Below are positions 45,287 through 53,797 of a stretch of 64,000 nucleotides of DNA, in pieces (the first letter of the stretch is position 1; each line of letters starts with the position of its first letter). The notes below the pieces were generated by a model. That model was not told where the DNA came from. It made no database searches and saw only the letters and a program-made list of their open reading frames with translations. The stretch spans positions 221,059 to 285,058 of the forward strand of contig NZ_JABBFV010000005.1 in assembly GCF_012927105.1 (NCBI RefSeq). Direction: 5' to 3'. The stretch is from Sphingobium psychrophilum. GTDB lineage: Bacteria; Pseudomonadota; Alphaproteobacteria; Sphingomonadales; Sphingomonadaceae. A program made the position numbers and the translations under genes.

Positions 45287-45739
45287 ATGACATTGTCCAC
45301 GCAACTGGGTATCGCAACAGCGGTCGTCGCCCTGACGGTGCTGGTGCACCTCGTGGGGCTTGGGGCCTTGCTTGCAATTCTGCGCCGACACCGTCACGCA
45401 TCGAGCCGAATGCTGGCGGCGATGTTCAACACAGCGGCGATCCTTTTAGCGGCGTTCGGCCTCTTTGCGCTGCATTCGGTCGAGATCTGGATCTGGGCGG
45501 GCGTATACCGGTGGCTCAACGCTTTTCCTGATTTCGAGCAGGCGCTTTACTTCTCCACCTCGACCTATGTGACAATAGGCTACGGAGATCTGGTTCTTCC
45601 CCCGGGCAGTCGCATCTTGGGCGCGATCGAGGGCGCCAGCGGAATAATTCTGATCGGCTGGTCCACCGCCTTCTTCTTTTCCATCGTTGATCGTTTGAAG
45701 CTGCTTGAACGAGGGTTCGAGCATGATCGGGCAGAATAG
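45287..45739 (+). CDS. Two-helix potassium channel protein
   Basis: A 150-residue membrane protein with a first pair of helices, then a pore loop and a last helix. The selectivity filter is TIGYGDL, the K+ channel signature. The ATG at 45287 opens a normal ion-channel-2 domain; the reading frame upstream is not homologous. It follows the CHAD gene by about 130 bases on the same strand. It would conduct K+ across the inner membrane. Confidence 0.9.
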   Translation: MTLSTQLGIATAVVALTVLVHLVGLGALLAILRRHRHASSRMLAAMFNTAAILLAAFGLFALHSVEIWIWAGVYRWLNAFPDFEQALYFSTSTYVTIGYGDLVLPPGSRILGAIEGASGIILIGWSTAFFFSIVDRLKLLERGFEHDRAE

Positions 45740-45989
45740 CCTTGGACAGTCATTCGTGGCCGCGCCTGATCGAAAGGACGCAAAGTCGGCGCTCATCATC
45801 ATCATGGCGCCAGCGGGCCGTCATGCTTCCCGCCCGATCCGCATCCAGAACGTCACCCAGACTGGATCGCGACCGGTTCCGGAAAATCTTCATTGACGCC
45901 GAAATGGACCGCGTCGAAGCGATGAACATCGTCAGGCTCGGCGCTGCTATCTCCCAGACGTTGGGCATTGCGCGTTGCCCTTTTTGCAG

Positions 45990-46172
45990 TCACCCATCTT
46001 TCTCAAGCGACCGCAGCTTCTCTTCCTCATCGCGAAGAAGTTTGCGGATCTCATCATGCCTGTCGAGATGGGTGGCATTATGGAGAAGGGACTGGAAGCG
46101 CAGGATATTTTGGTTGTGCGCCCAGGATTGCTTCTCGAAGTCGCTCCGACCGTTCCCGCCCTCACGCGCCAT
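45990..46172 (-). CDS. Small conserved helical protein
   Basis: A 60-residue protein, MAREGGNGRSDFEKQSWAHN and then a helix with RFQSLLHN and a C-terminal RKLLRDEEEKLRSLEKDG. The pattern of N-terminal QxxxHN-x-RF and a terminal LLxxEExKL helix recalls a widespread short alphaproteobacterial family of unknown function. No ribosome binding site is obvious. It is downstream of the Crp/Fnr gene on the same strand. Support is pattern-based. Confidence 0.55.
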   Translation of the reverse strand: MAREGGNGRSDFEKQSWAHNQNILRFQSLLHNATHLDRHDEIRKLLRDEEEKLRSLEKDG

Positions 46173-46334
46173 TTGTAACGCTCCCGCTAGCGACCTGCCT
46201 ACGGGTGAGCGGAGCGCCGCTGGCGGCTATCCTATCGACTCAGCGTGTCGGAGTGCACAGAGTGATGACCGTTCGCGCACGCGTCTGTTCGATGTCGAAC
46301 ATAGCATGAGCGTGTCCGAACCTTTCCCGAAAAA

Positions 46335-47060
46335 TCAGCCGCTCGGCTGCGTTTCCGGACCGAACAATCGATTCATCTCTGCGGTGGTCTCGGCGTAGCA
46401 TTCGCATGAGGTCTCCTCGAGACCCGCCCGGTCGACGATCGTAATGATCCCACGCACATAGTCGATGTATCCCGCCCTATGGAGCACCTTGGCGGTCAGC
46501 GAGACGCTGGAGCGGGTTGTTCCAAGCATCGTCGCGAGGAACTCGTGCGTGAGCGGAAAGCTGTCGGCAAGCGCGCTGTCATGGCTCGTCAGCAGCCAAC
46601 GACAGCAGCGCTCCTCGAGCGTATGCAGTCGGTTACAAGCCGCAGTCTGTGCGAGCTGGCCAAAGGCGAAGCGCCAGTACCGCTCCATCATCCGCCTCAG
46701 ATCGCGATCCCGCTCGAGCTCGCGCGAAAGGAAAGTTCGGCTGATCTTGAGCGCGCTGCCCGGCACCTGCACCATCGTCTCGGTGATCGCCACATCGACG
46801 CCGAACAGCGCATTGGAATCGGTGATGCCCTCGAGACCGATCGCGCCCACTTCGACGGAGCGGCCGTCGCGCATCACCTTAACCATCGAGATGATGCCCC
46901 GGTTTACGAAATAGAGATGCTGGATCAACCCATTAACATGATCGATGACGGCCCCCGACTCCGTCCGAATAAGCTCCATCTCGGGTGTCAGCCGTGCGAG
47001 CGTTGCCGGAGGCAGCGAGAGCAAAAGGCGGTTGGTGATTGGCTCCCTTTCACTGACCAT
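46335..47060 (-). CDS. Crp/Fnr-family transcriptional regulator
   Basis: A 241-residue regulator with an N-terminal cyclic-nucleotide-binding-like beta barrel (about 10-130) and a C-terminal winged helix (about 150-220, with FLATMLGTTRSSVSLTAKVLHRAG). It lacks the N-terminal FNR iron-sulfur cysteine cluster; the cysteines present are CNRLHTLEERCC and C-terminal CECYAE. The start at 47060 is preferred, since the receiver gene ends at 47050 and overlaps it by eleven bases. It may control the nearby carbon and stress genes, which is inference. Confidence 0.9.
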   Translation of the reverse strand: MVSEREPITNRLLLSLPPATLARLTPEMELIRTESGAVIDHVNGLIQHLYFVNRGIISMVKVMRDGRSVEVGAIGLEGITDSNALFGVDVAITETMVQVPGSALKISRTFLSRELERDRDLRRMMERYWRFAFGQLAQTAACNRLHTLEERCCRWLLTSHDSALADSFPLTHEFLATMLGTTRSSVSLTAKVLHRAGYIDYVRGIITIVDRAGLEETSCECYAETTAEMNRLFGPETQPSG

Positions 47061-47478
47061 CGTGACGCGCTCCGCCTGACTGACGGTGCGCATGCAAGAG
47101 ACGGTCGATAGTGTCACCGACGGCTCCTTCGCGGAACGGCTTCTCGATCACCGCCCCAAAGCCGAGGCTGGCAGCTCGCTCCTGAAGGCCTAGGGCGGCG
47201 TAGGCGGTAATCAGTATGGCGGGTCCATTCCAATCCCGCGAACGCAGGCGCGACAAAATCTCGAAGCCGTCGAGTTCGTCGAGCCGATAGTCTGCCACCA
47301 GGCAGGCAGCGCTTGTGCAAAACGGATCGTCGAGCAGCGTCTTTCCGGTCGCGTGCGCCCTGACGTCATAGCCCCGCGCCTGCAAGGCCAGCTGAAGCGA
47401 TCGCCTGACCGCGGGATCGTCCTCTGCAAGCAGGATCTTCGGCTGTCCTGAATCCGAAACAGTGTTTCGGTATGTCAT
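47050..47478 (-). CDS. Receiver-domain protein
   Basis: A 142-residue stand-alone receiver. The acidic pair is LLAEDDPAVR, the phospho-acceptor is Asp63 (VADYRLDELDGFE), and the lysine is in VIEKPFREG. It has no output domain, so it probably acts through a partner, plausibly the Crp/Fnr regulator encoded with an eleven-base overlap. The ATG at 47478 is chosen by homology; an ATG at 47508 with GGGAG close by is an alternative. Confidence 0.88.
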   Translation of the reverse strand: MTYRNTVSDSGQPKILLAEDDPAVRRSLQLALQARGYDVRAHATGKTLLDDPFCTSAACLVADYRLDELDGFEILSRLRSRDWNGPAILITAYAALGLQERAASLGFGAVIEKPFREGAVGDTIDRLLHAHRQSGGARHDGQ

Positions 47479-47852
47479 GTCGTTCCGTTCGGAGAGGAGA
47501 TATTGCATCGCTCCCGATACCGGGCACTACTGCGCGGTGCGTTACGTAAAGCCCCGGATGGGGCGTCATCAGTCCCGCGCACCACTTCGGAGAGGCGCAA
47601 GACGCTCAGTTCGTGATGGCCCGCGACCGCCTCGCTTGTGTCGGAATTTGTGCCGCGGTCACGTCCCCGGGGATGTGACCGCGGCGATCTGCTCACGCCA
47701 CTCTGCCGCGCGGTGCCGGGGGCTGCGGACCAGTGAACTCTGGCTCGCAAAGCGACGACGTTGAGGGAACATACCAATCTGCTGCGGTCTCTCGATGATG
47801 TAACGCCTGCGGACATATGATTGGTCATGCTTCCCGGGCAGCGTCCGGAAGA
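47479..47852. other. Divergent intergenic region between receiver and P-ATPase
   Basis: About 370 bases holding the promoters of the receiver/Crp pair (minus) and the P-type ATPase (plus). It contains the 34-bp palindrome. No coding frame is convincing. Confidence 0.5.
47652..47685. repeat. 34-bp near-perfect palindrome in intergenic DNA
   Basis: GCCGCGGTCAC (47652-47662) and its exact complement GTGACCGCGGC (47675-47685) flank a core TCCCCGGGGA. Only one base pair in the 34 is mismatched. It could be a strong two-way transcript end, a protein-binding site, or a cruciform. Confidence 0.8.
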
Positions 47853-50813
47853 ATGAAAGGATCGCGAATACCAGTGGCGATTTCGATACATCATCACATT
47901 CCGGGTCGAACGCGATTGCGGTTTTCTCCATGGCCTGCCGATGACGCGTTACGGCGTTTCCGAAGCAGATTGGTGGCTCGCGGTTGCCGTGTAGGGGAGG
48001 GCAATGCCTTCTTGGGCAGCATGCTTGTCGAACATGATCCCGCAGTGACCATTGCCGCCATCGTCTCCTGGTTGGAGGAATCGGCGCCGATCGAGGCGGC
48101 CGCCGAGCCAGATGACCGGCTTTCCCGCTCCGGTCCGCGGCGACCGAGGCTTTTGGACGAACCGCCACTGGAGAGTGACGCCATTTTCCGTTCGCGGGGT
48201 GAGGATATCCTCGAGCTGTTGCGTAGCGGGGCGGACGGTCTTTCTGCGAACGAGGCGCGCCGCCGGCTCGCCGTCTACGGGCCGAACCAGACTCCGCCGC
48301 CGCTCGGCCGCTCGCAGCGGGATATGGTCGCGGCGCAGTTCACGGGCTTGCCGGTGGCGCTGCTGTTCGGATCGGCGGTTCTTTCCTTCGCCACCGGTGG
48401 CCTGCTGGACGCCGCTTTGACGATCGGCGTCGTACTCGCCAACGCCGCCATCGGCTTCTCTTCGGAAAATGCCACGGAGCGCCTTATCCGCCGCCTGTCG
48501 CGGCCGACGGAGCATATGGCGGAGGTCCAGCGTGACGGCAATCGCCTTACGGTGCTCGCCGCGACGATCGTGCCCGGCGATATCCTCGTCCTCGCGCCGG
48601 GCCAGTTCGTGCCCGCCGATGCCCGAATTCTCGAATGCGGGGATCTGACGGTGGATGAATCGACGCTGACGGGCGAGAGCCTGCCAGTTCGAAAGCACGC
48701 CAAGGTGCTGGACCAGGCGCCGGCCGGAGTCGCCGACCGGCACAATATCGTCCACGATGGAACGATCGTCAGCGGTGGAGACGGGCGCGCAGTCGTCTTT
48801 CGTACAGGCAGCGGCACGGAGGCCGCACGAACCCGCGCCTTGATCGATCTGGCGCGTCCGCCCCGACCCGTCATCGAGGAGGAGCTTTCGTCCCTCAGCG
48901 GCCGTCTCGCATTGCTCTGCGTCGGCGCATCGAGCGTTGTGTTCCTGGTCGGGCTGCTGCGCGGCGAGCCACTGCTGGCCATGGCGCGAAGCGCGGTCGC
49001 GCTCGCCGTCGCTGCCATTCCCGAGGGTCTTCCGGCCATCGCGACCACGACACTTGCGCTGGGCGCAAGGGCGATGGAGCGCGAGCAGGCTTTTGTTCGG
49101 GCGCTGCCCGCGGTCGAGGCCCTGGGCACCATCGACACCATCTGCCTCGACAAGACGGGAACCTTGACCGAGAACAGGATGGCGGTCGTGGCGGTCGCCA
49201 TCGGAGAAGAGGTTCGGCGGACTTCGGCGGACGGACATGGCCATGGCTCGGACACAGATTTGCTGCGCGCCATCGCCGAGGCCGTGGCGCTGTGCAATGA
49301 GGCAAATCTGGCTATGCAGACGGGATCCTCCACCGAGCTGGCGCTTCTTCGCTTTTCCAGCGACGTCGGCATCGACCCCGATGCCGTCCAACAACAGTCG
49401 CCGATAGTGGGCCTCCAGAGCCGGGATCAGGCGCATCGATGGATGGCGACAGCGCATCGCCGCAACGGCGCGGATTATGTCGCGGTCAAGGGCGCGCCGG
49501 ACGAATTGCTCGCGCTTGCCGCCCACGAACTGACGGAGGATGGGCTTCGGCCGCTCGACGAGGAACGGCGTCACCGGATCCTTGCCACCAATGAGACGCT
49601 CGCCCGGGAAGGCTTGCGGGTGCTCGGCGTTGCGAGGAAGGAAGGTGATCTTCGCGACGGATTGCCGGACGACCTCGTCTGGCTGGGCCTCGTGGCGCTC
49701 GCTGACCCTGTCCGCGCGGAGGCGCAGGAAGCGGTCGAGATCTTTCACCGCGCCGGCATTCGAACGATCATTATCACCGGAGACCAGCCGGCCACCGCGC
49801 TTTCGGTCGCCGAAGCGGTCGCCGTGTCACGGACCGGCATCATCCCCGTCGTGGACGGCGCGAACCTTGCGGATCTCGACGATCAGGCGCTTGGCGCTTT
49901 GGCGCTCCGGACGTCGGTCTTCGCCCGTATCAGCCCTGGTGACAAGCTGCGCATCGTCCGCGCGCTTCAGGGCGCGGGCCGGCGCGTGGCGATGATCGGG
50001 GATGGCGTCAACGACGGTCCCGCGCTCAGGGCTGCTGCGGTAGGCGTCGCCATGGGAAGGCAGGGAACCGATGTCGCGCGCGAGGTGGCGGACATCGTGA
50101 TCGCCGACGATGATTTACGGGCGTTGGCACGGGCGATCGCCCGCGGGCGCGCGACCGATGACAGCATCGGCGCGGCCACCCGCTATTTCCTGTCGACGAA
50201 CCTGTCGGAGGTGCTCCTCATGCTCGGCGAAACCCTGCATGGCCGGGGCGGGCTCGAAACGCCGATGGAGTTGTTCTGGCTCAATCTGGTGACGGACATC
50301 ATGCCAGGTCTGGGGCTGGCGATGGCCGAGCCGCGAGGCGACGTGATGACACGCCCCCCGCGCACTGCGGATGCGCCGCTGTTCGGCCACGACGAGCTTC
50401 GGGATCTTGGATTCGACGGCGCGCACCTCGCTGCGTCGGCGTTGACCGCCCATCTCATCCTGTTGGCGCGCAAGGGCGCCGGACCACAGGCACGCGCGGC
50501 GACCTTCATAACATTGTCGCTGGCGCAGTTTGCCCACGCCTGGGGGCTGCGTGACCGGACGCCCGGATCGGTCGCAGGTCGAGTGGTATCGGAGACACGG
50601 CTTGGCGGCGCATTGGCAGCGGCTTGCGGACTGCTTGCCGCGCCTTTCCTGATCCGGCCACTGCGAACGCTGCTCGGGCTGGGTGTGCCGAGTCCGGGCG
50701 ACTTGGCGCTCTCCGCCGGGCTGGCGGCGACCTCTTTCGGCATCGGCGAACTGCGACGGACTCAGCGAATGAACGTTCGCAGTGGCCGGGCCATCGTCAG
50801 GGTGGCGGCCTGA
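47853..50813 (+). CDS. P-type (P2-like) cation ATPase with HMA-like N-terminus
   Basis: A 986-residue ion pump. The N-terminal ~75 residues (HHHIPGRTRLRFSPW) resemble the HMA_2-type domain; then come TGES (273-276), PEGLP (390-394) in the membrane, the phosphorylated Asp433 in CLDKTGTLTEN, and the hinge GDGVNDGPAL. PEGLP is typical of P2 Ca2+/Na+/K+-type pumps rather than of CPx heavy-metal ATPases. GGAAGA precedes the ATG at 47853. Its 3' end overlaps the convergent HMA-like gene by 52 bases. The transported ion is not determined by sequence. Confidence 0.92.
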   Translation: MKGSRIPVAISIHHHIPGRTRLRFSPWPADDALRRFRSRLVARGCRVGEGNAFLGSMLVEHDPAVTIAAIVSWLEESAPIEAAAEPDDRLSRSGPRRPRLLDEPPLESDAIFRSRGEDILELLRSGADGLSANEARRRLAVYGPNQTPPPLGRSQRDMVAAQFTGLPVALLFGSAVLSFATGGLLDAALTIGVVLANAAIGFSSENATERLIRRLSRPTEHMAEVQRDGNRLTVLAATIVPGDILVLAPGQFVPADARILECGDLTVDESTLTGESLPVRKHAKVLDQAPAGVADRHNIVHDGTIVSGGDGRAVVFRTGSGTEAARTRALIDLARPPRPVIEEELSSLSGRLALLCVGASSVVFLVGLLRGEPLLAMARSAVALAVAAIPEGLPAIATTTLALGARAMEREQAFVRALPAVEALGTIDTICLDKTGTLTENRMAVVAVAIGEEVRRTSADGHGHGSDTDLLRAIAEAVALCNEANLAMQTGSSTELALLRFSSDVGIDPDAVQQQSPIVGLQSRDQAHRWMATAHRRNGADYVAVKGAPDELLALAAHELTEDGLRPLDEERRHRILATNETLAREGLRVLGVARKEGDLRDGLPDDLVWLGLVALADPVRAEAQEAVEIFHRAGIRTIIITGDQPATALSVAEAVAVSRTGIIPVVDGANLADLDDQALGALALRTSVFARISPGDKLRIVRALQGAGRRVAMIGDGVNDGPALRAAAVGVAMGRQGTDVAREVADIVIADDDLRALARAIARGRATDDSIGAATRYFLSTNLSEVLLMLGETLHGRGGLETPMELFWLNLVTDIMPGLGLAMAEPRGDVMTRPPRTADAPLFGHDELRDLGFDGAHLAASALTAHLILLARKGAGPQARAATFITLSLAQFAHAWGLRDRTPGSVAGRVVSETRLGGALAAACGLLAAPFLIRPLRTLLGLGVPSPGDLALSAGLAATSFGIGELRRTQRMNVRSGRAIVRVAA

Positions 50814-51262
50814 CCGAGGAGGGTCAGCGCCGGTCCGGCAACCCTGCCTCTTGCGAGCTGGATCACACCCCCGGCCACAAGCCCCGCGAAAGCCAGGCTC
50901 CACAGATCCGCACGGCCGTCCGTCAGGCGCGCTATCGCTCCGTCGACCGTACCAAGCTGCCGTGCGGCGGCGCCCATCGGATCAATCGGCTGAAGATGCG
51001 TGATGGACGAAGCAAACTGGATGCCTTCCCTGGCGATCGACTCCCGCAACTCATCAAAATCGCCTCGGTGTCTGATAACGATGCTGCCGCTTGTCGGCCT
51101 GATCTCGGCGGAGTCTATGCCCGGAATCGCGGCCAATGCCGTAGCAAGCGACTCAAGCCGCTCGCGGTGGGGCAGGGGACGATCGAGCACGATCCGGACG
51201 CGTCCGGGCATACGGTGCTTGAGATGACCTCGCGTCGTTTCAGCTTTTGGACTGCGATCCAT
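50762..51262 (-). CDS. HMA-like membrane protein
   Basis: A 166-residue protein. Residues 14-85 match the same HMA_2-like pattern as the N-terminus of the adjacent ATPase: HRMPGRVRIVLDRPLP here, HHIPGRTRLRFSPW there. Two likely membrane segments lie near the C-terminus. The ATG at 51262 is followed by MDRSPKAETTRG. It overlaps the DUF5132-like gene upstream by 23 bases and the ATPase 3' end by 52, so it may be expressed with the first and against the second. Function unknown; a partner of the ATPase is an inference. Confidence 0.78.
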   Translation of the reverse strand: MDRSPKAETTRGHLKHRMPGRVRIVLDRPLPHRERLESLATALAAIPGIDSAEIRPTSGSIVIRHRGDFDELRESIAREGIQFASSITHLQPIDPMGAAARQLGTVDGAIARLTDGRADLWSLAFAGLVAGGVIQLARGRVAGPALTLLGQAATLTMARPLRTFIR

Positions 51263-51539
51263 CGACGGCGTCCTTCTCCTGGCTGGCTGCTCCTTGCGTG
51301 GCCGCGGTTGCGGAAGCGGCCTCTGGCGCGGGTGTTTGCTTCATCTCATGGGCGACCTCGGCGACCAGATCCTCGACATCTTCAGCGAAACGCGCGGCCG
51401 CGCCGCGAACTGCTGCATAGCCGGCAAGACCGGCCCGCAGCGCCCGTTTGGCCGCAGGCCTCGTCGTTTCCCACGGGATCGACGCCACCAGGGCGCCACC
51501 CGCTCCGACCACCATTCCCCAGAAGAAGCTGCCGCGCAT
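51240..51539 (-). CDS. DUF5132-like membrane protein
   Basis: A 99-residue protein starting MRGSFFWGMVVGAGGALVAS, a short membrane helix, then an amphipathic helix (FAEDVEDLVAEVAHEMKQ) and an alanine-rich tail. It resembles DUF5132 proteins found next to HMA/P-ATPase genes. The ATG at 51539 has GGGAACG upstream; the open frame reaches further without similarity. It overlaps the HMA-like gene by 23 bases. Domain name is from recalled resemblance. Confidence 0.68.
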   Translation of the reverse strand: MRGSFFWGMVVGAGGALVASIPWETTRPAAKRALRAGLAGYAAVRGAAARFAEDVEDLVAEVAHEMKQTPAPEAASATAATQGAASQEKDAVDGSQSKS

Positions 51540-52100
51540 GATCGTTCCCGTATTTTCCTGCCGCCATGGCAAATCGAGCCGTGCCTTTCGCTCGGCTTGA
51601 GCCGACTCTGCACGAGCCATATGAAAATCTGTGGCTGATCCGAGCCTGCCTCATGCTCTTAACCGGACGAATTCGTATACATACGTAGGTCCCGGCGATC
51701 ACCGTCCCTCATAGTCCTTCCACTGGAAGCGAAGCGACAATCTTGTCGCAGCGGTCGTCCTTCGGCCAGAAGCCCAGGTGCCGACGCGGAAGGTTCCTTG
51801 CCGCGGTGGAAGCGCTTGGGGACCGGCAGCATGCCCAACGATTTGGTCAACCGTACCGCACATATAGGAGGAACTCGGAATAGCCGATGATCCCGATGCA
51901 GCAAAGCCGGTGGCCAGCCGCGGCAGGAAGGCGCTGCCGAGGGCTTCATCCAACGCCACATGACGTCCTGTACGAAGCAGTTCTGGCAAGGACCGATGGC
52001 CCGGTCCTCATCGTGGGCAGAAATCTCCCATCGCTTGGGACTTAGGGGAATTCCTTACAGAGGGACCTGCCTGACGCATCTAAAACCCTATATTTCGGAT
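51540..52100. other. Intergenic, no supported gene
   Basis: About 560 bases between the DUF5132-like gene and a lipoprotein gene. Open frames on both strands lack homology or ribosome binding sites. It probably carries two divergent promoters. Confidence 0.45.
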
Positions 52101-52679
52101 ATGACGGTCTTGCCCACTTACAGCCCACGCAAGTCGACGGCAGCCGCCGGGGTTCCGCTCTGCGCCCTGCTGATCGCTTCGCTTCTGCTGGCCGGCTGCA
52201 TTCCCCATAGCCCGCCGCCCAAGACCGGCGCAGCCGCGCCACCCGTCGCGCAGCCGGAAAGCAAGGTAGACCAGACGGGCAGGAGGGCGGGCGAGATCGT
52301 GACCCAGCCGGTTCGCGACGTCGGTGTGGCCGCGACCAATATTCCGCCGGTGTTGGAAAGAGCGAGCGAGAACCCCTACAACCTCGACGGCCTTAGAGCC
52401 TGCACCGAACTGGCCCGTGCGGTAACCGAACTGAGCGCGGTGCTTGGACCGGACTTCATTGTCGGTGCGAAACAGCAAGAGAACAGCGCCGGAAAATTTG
52501 CAGAGGCCGGCGGCCAGATGGTGGTGAACTCGCTCATTCCCTTCCGGGGACTGGTGCGGGAGGCGACCGGCGCGGCGCCGGCGCAGCGTCGCCTCAACAC
52601 CGCGATCGATGCGGGTTTTGCGCGACGGGGCTTCCTGCGCGGCATCCACCAGGCAAGAGGCTGCCGTCCGCCGCTCTGA
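52101..52679 (+). CDS. Lipoprotein, unknown function
   Basis: A 192-residue exported protein with a signal peptide ending in the lipobox LLAGC (Cys33). The mature part is proline-rich at first (PHSPPPKTGAAAPPV), then helical (PPVLERASENPYNLDGLRACTELARAV). It has no recognised domain. The ATG at 52101 lacks a strong ribosome binding site. It ends about 245 bases before the ars operon. Similar proteins are known to me from sphingomonads only by impression. Confidence 0.78.
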   Translation: MTVLPTYSPRKSTAAAGVPLCALLIASLLLAGCIPHSPPPKTGAAAPPVAQPESKVDQTGRRAGEIVTQPVRDVGVAATNIPPVLERASENPYNLDGLRACTELARAVTELSAVLGPDFIVGAKQQENSAGKFAEAGGQMVVNSLIPFRGLVREATGAAPAQRRLNTAIDAGFARRGFLRGIHQARGCRPPL

Positions 52680-52893
52680 GGCGCCGGGAACGCGTCCTCA
52701 AGAGGCTGGACGTCGCGGCGACCGATCCTAAAGAAGGTCTCCTTCGAGACGGTTGCGGACGACCGTACCGTCGGGAAGGCCGCTGCCGAAGAGATTCGCG
52801 CCGCTTGAGCGACCCGAGCGGCTCTCCCGGCGGGGCCGCGATCCGGCTGGGGATGTTGGAAAAGCATGTAAATCGCTGTGAATGTCGTCGTTG

Positions 52894-52937
52894 ATCATTA
52901 TCCATATGTCCGTTAGTGTAGATATATGGATAATGAT
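52894..52937. promoter_or_regulatory. Large inverted repeat over the arsR start codon
   Basis: ATCATTATCCATAT (52894-52907) and its exact complement ATATGGATAATGAT (52924-52937) are separated by 16 bases. The right arm covers the arsR ATG at 52926. It is the probable ArsR operator. A TTGATC at 52891-52896 could be the -35 element. Confidence 0.82.
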
Positions 52938-53258
52938 TCAGCCATCGCCGCCTTGGGCGCTCTCGCGCAGGGTACCCGCCTTGACGCCTTCCGGCTTCTG
53001 GTCCGGCACGAGCCCGATGGGCTCGCTGTCGGCGAGATCGCCAAGGCGCTGGGCGTTCCCCAGAACACCATGTCGGTTCACCTGGCCACGCTCTCACGAG
53101 CCGGATTGATCCGATCCGAGCGGCGCAGCCGGGTCGTCAACTTTCGCGTCGAGCTGGACCAGCTGAAGACGCTGACCCTGTTTCTCGTGAAGGATTGCTG
53201 TGGCGGCAACGCGGCGCTGTGCGCGCCGCTGATCGCCGAACTCGCCCCCTGCTGCTGA
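52926..53258 (+). CDS. arsR: Arsenic-responsive repressor ArsR
   Basis: A 110-residue winged-helix ArsR. The recognition helix is VPQNTMSVHLATLSRAG. The sensor is a C-terminal cysteine cluster (Cys91, Cys92, Cys99, Cys109, Cys110), as in the ArsR type whose As(III) site lies at the C-terminus rather than in the alpha3 helix. It probably represses the whole ars operon. No ribosome binding site precedes the ATG, and the predicted promoter places the transcript start near it, so translation may be leaderless. The TGA overlaps an in-frame ATG of arsC. Confidence 0.93.
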   Translation: MDNDSAIAALGALAQGTRLDAFRLLVRHEPDGLAVGEIAKALGVPQNTMSVHLATLSRAGLIRSERRSRVVNFRVELDQLKTLTLFLVKDCCGGNAALCAPLIAELAPCC

Positions 53259-53269
53259 TGGAGTTTGCC

Positions 53270-53797
53270 ATGTCTGACCGCATCTTCAACGTCCTCTTCC
53301 TGTGCACCGGCAACTCGGCCCGTTCGATCCTTGCGGAGAGTGCGCTCACCAAGCTGGGCGGCGGCCGCTTCCGTGCCTTTTCGGCGGGGAGCTACCCCAA
53401 GGGCGCGATCAACCCTGACGCGCTCGCTCTGCTCGAGCGGATTGAATATCCTACAGAAGGTCTCCGTTCGAAGAGCTGGGACGAGTTCGCCGTGCCTGGC
53501 GCGCCCGTGATGGATTTCGTGTTCACCGTGTGCGACGACGCGGCGGGCGAGGTCTGCCCGATCTGGCCAGGTCATCCTGTCACCGCCCATTGGGGGATCG
53601 AGGATCCAAGCCACGTCCAGGGTTCGCAGATCGAGCGGGAGCGCGCGTTCGTGACAGCGCTGCGCTATCTTGAGAACCGCATAAAGCTCTTCGCGGCGTT
53701 GCCCTTCGATAGGCTCGACGCCATGGCTTTGCGGGCCCGTGTCCGTGAGATCGGGCATGGCGAAGGCGCGAGCAGCCGTCGCGGGGACGCAGCCTGA
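53270..53797 (+). CDS. arsC: Arsenate reductase, low-molecular-weight phosphatase type
   Basis: A 175-residue reductase that turns As(V) into As(III). The phosphatase loop is CTGNSAR (Cys12 to Arg18, CX5R). Additional cysteines Cys88 and Cys96 (VFTVCDDAAGEVCPIWPG) are in family positions, though the usual thioredoxin-linked relay differs between subtypes. GGAG lies eight bases before the ATG at 53270; an ATG at 53258 overlaps the arsR stop. It overlaps the second arsenate reductase by one base. The presence of two unrelated reductases in one operon is unusual. Confidence 0.93.
   Translation: MSDRIFNVLFLCTGNSARSILAESALTKLGGGRFRAFSAGSYPKGAINPDALALLERIEYPTEGLRSKSWDEFAVPGAPVMDFVFTVCDDAAGEVCPIWPGHPVTAHWGIEDPSHVQGSQIERERAFVTALRYLENRIKLFAALPFDRLDAMALRARVREIGHGEGASSRRGDAA

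Noticed and set aside
45750..45968. Short frames between the K+ channel gene and the small helical gene
   Set aside because: No homology, ribosome binding site or codon bias on either strand.
47949..49748. A 599-codon open frame antisense to the P-type ATPase
   Set aside because: Antisense shadow of a well-supported gene; no recognisable motif.
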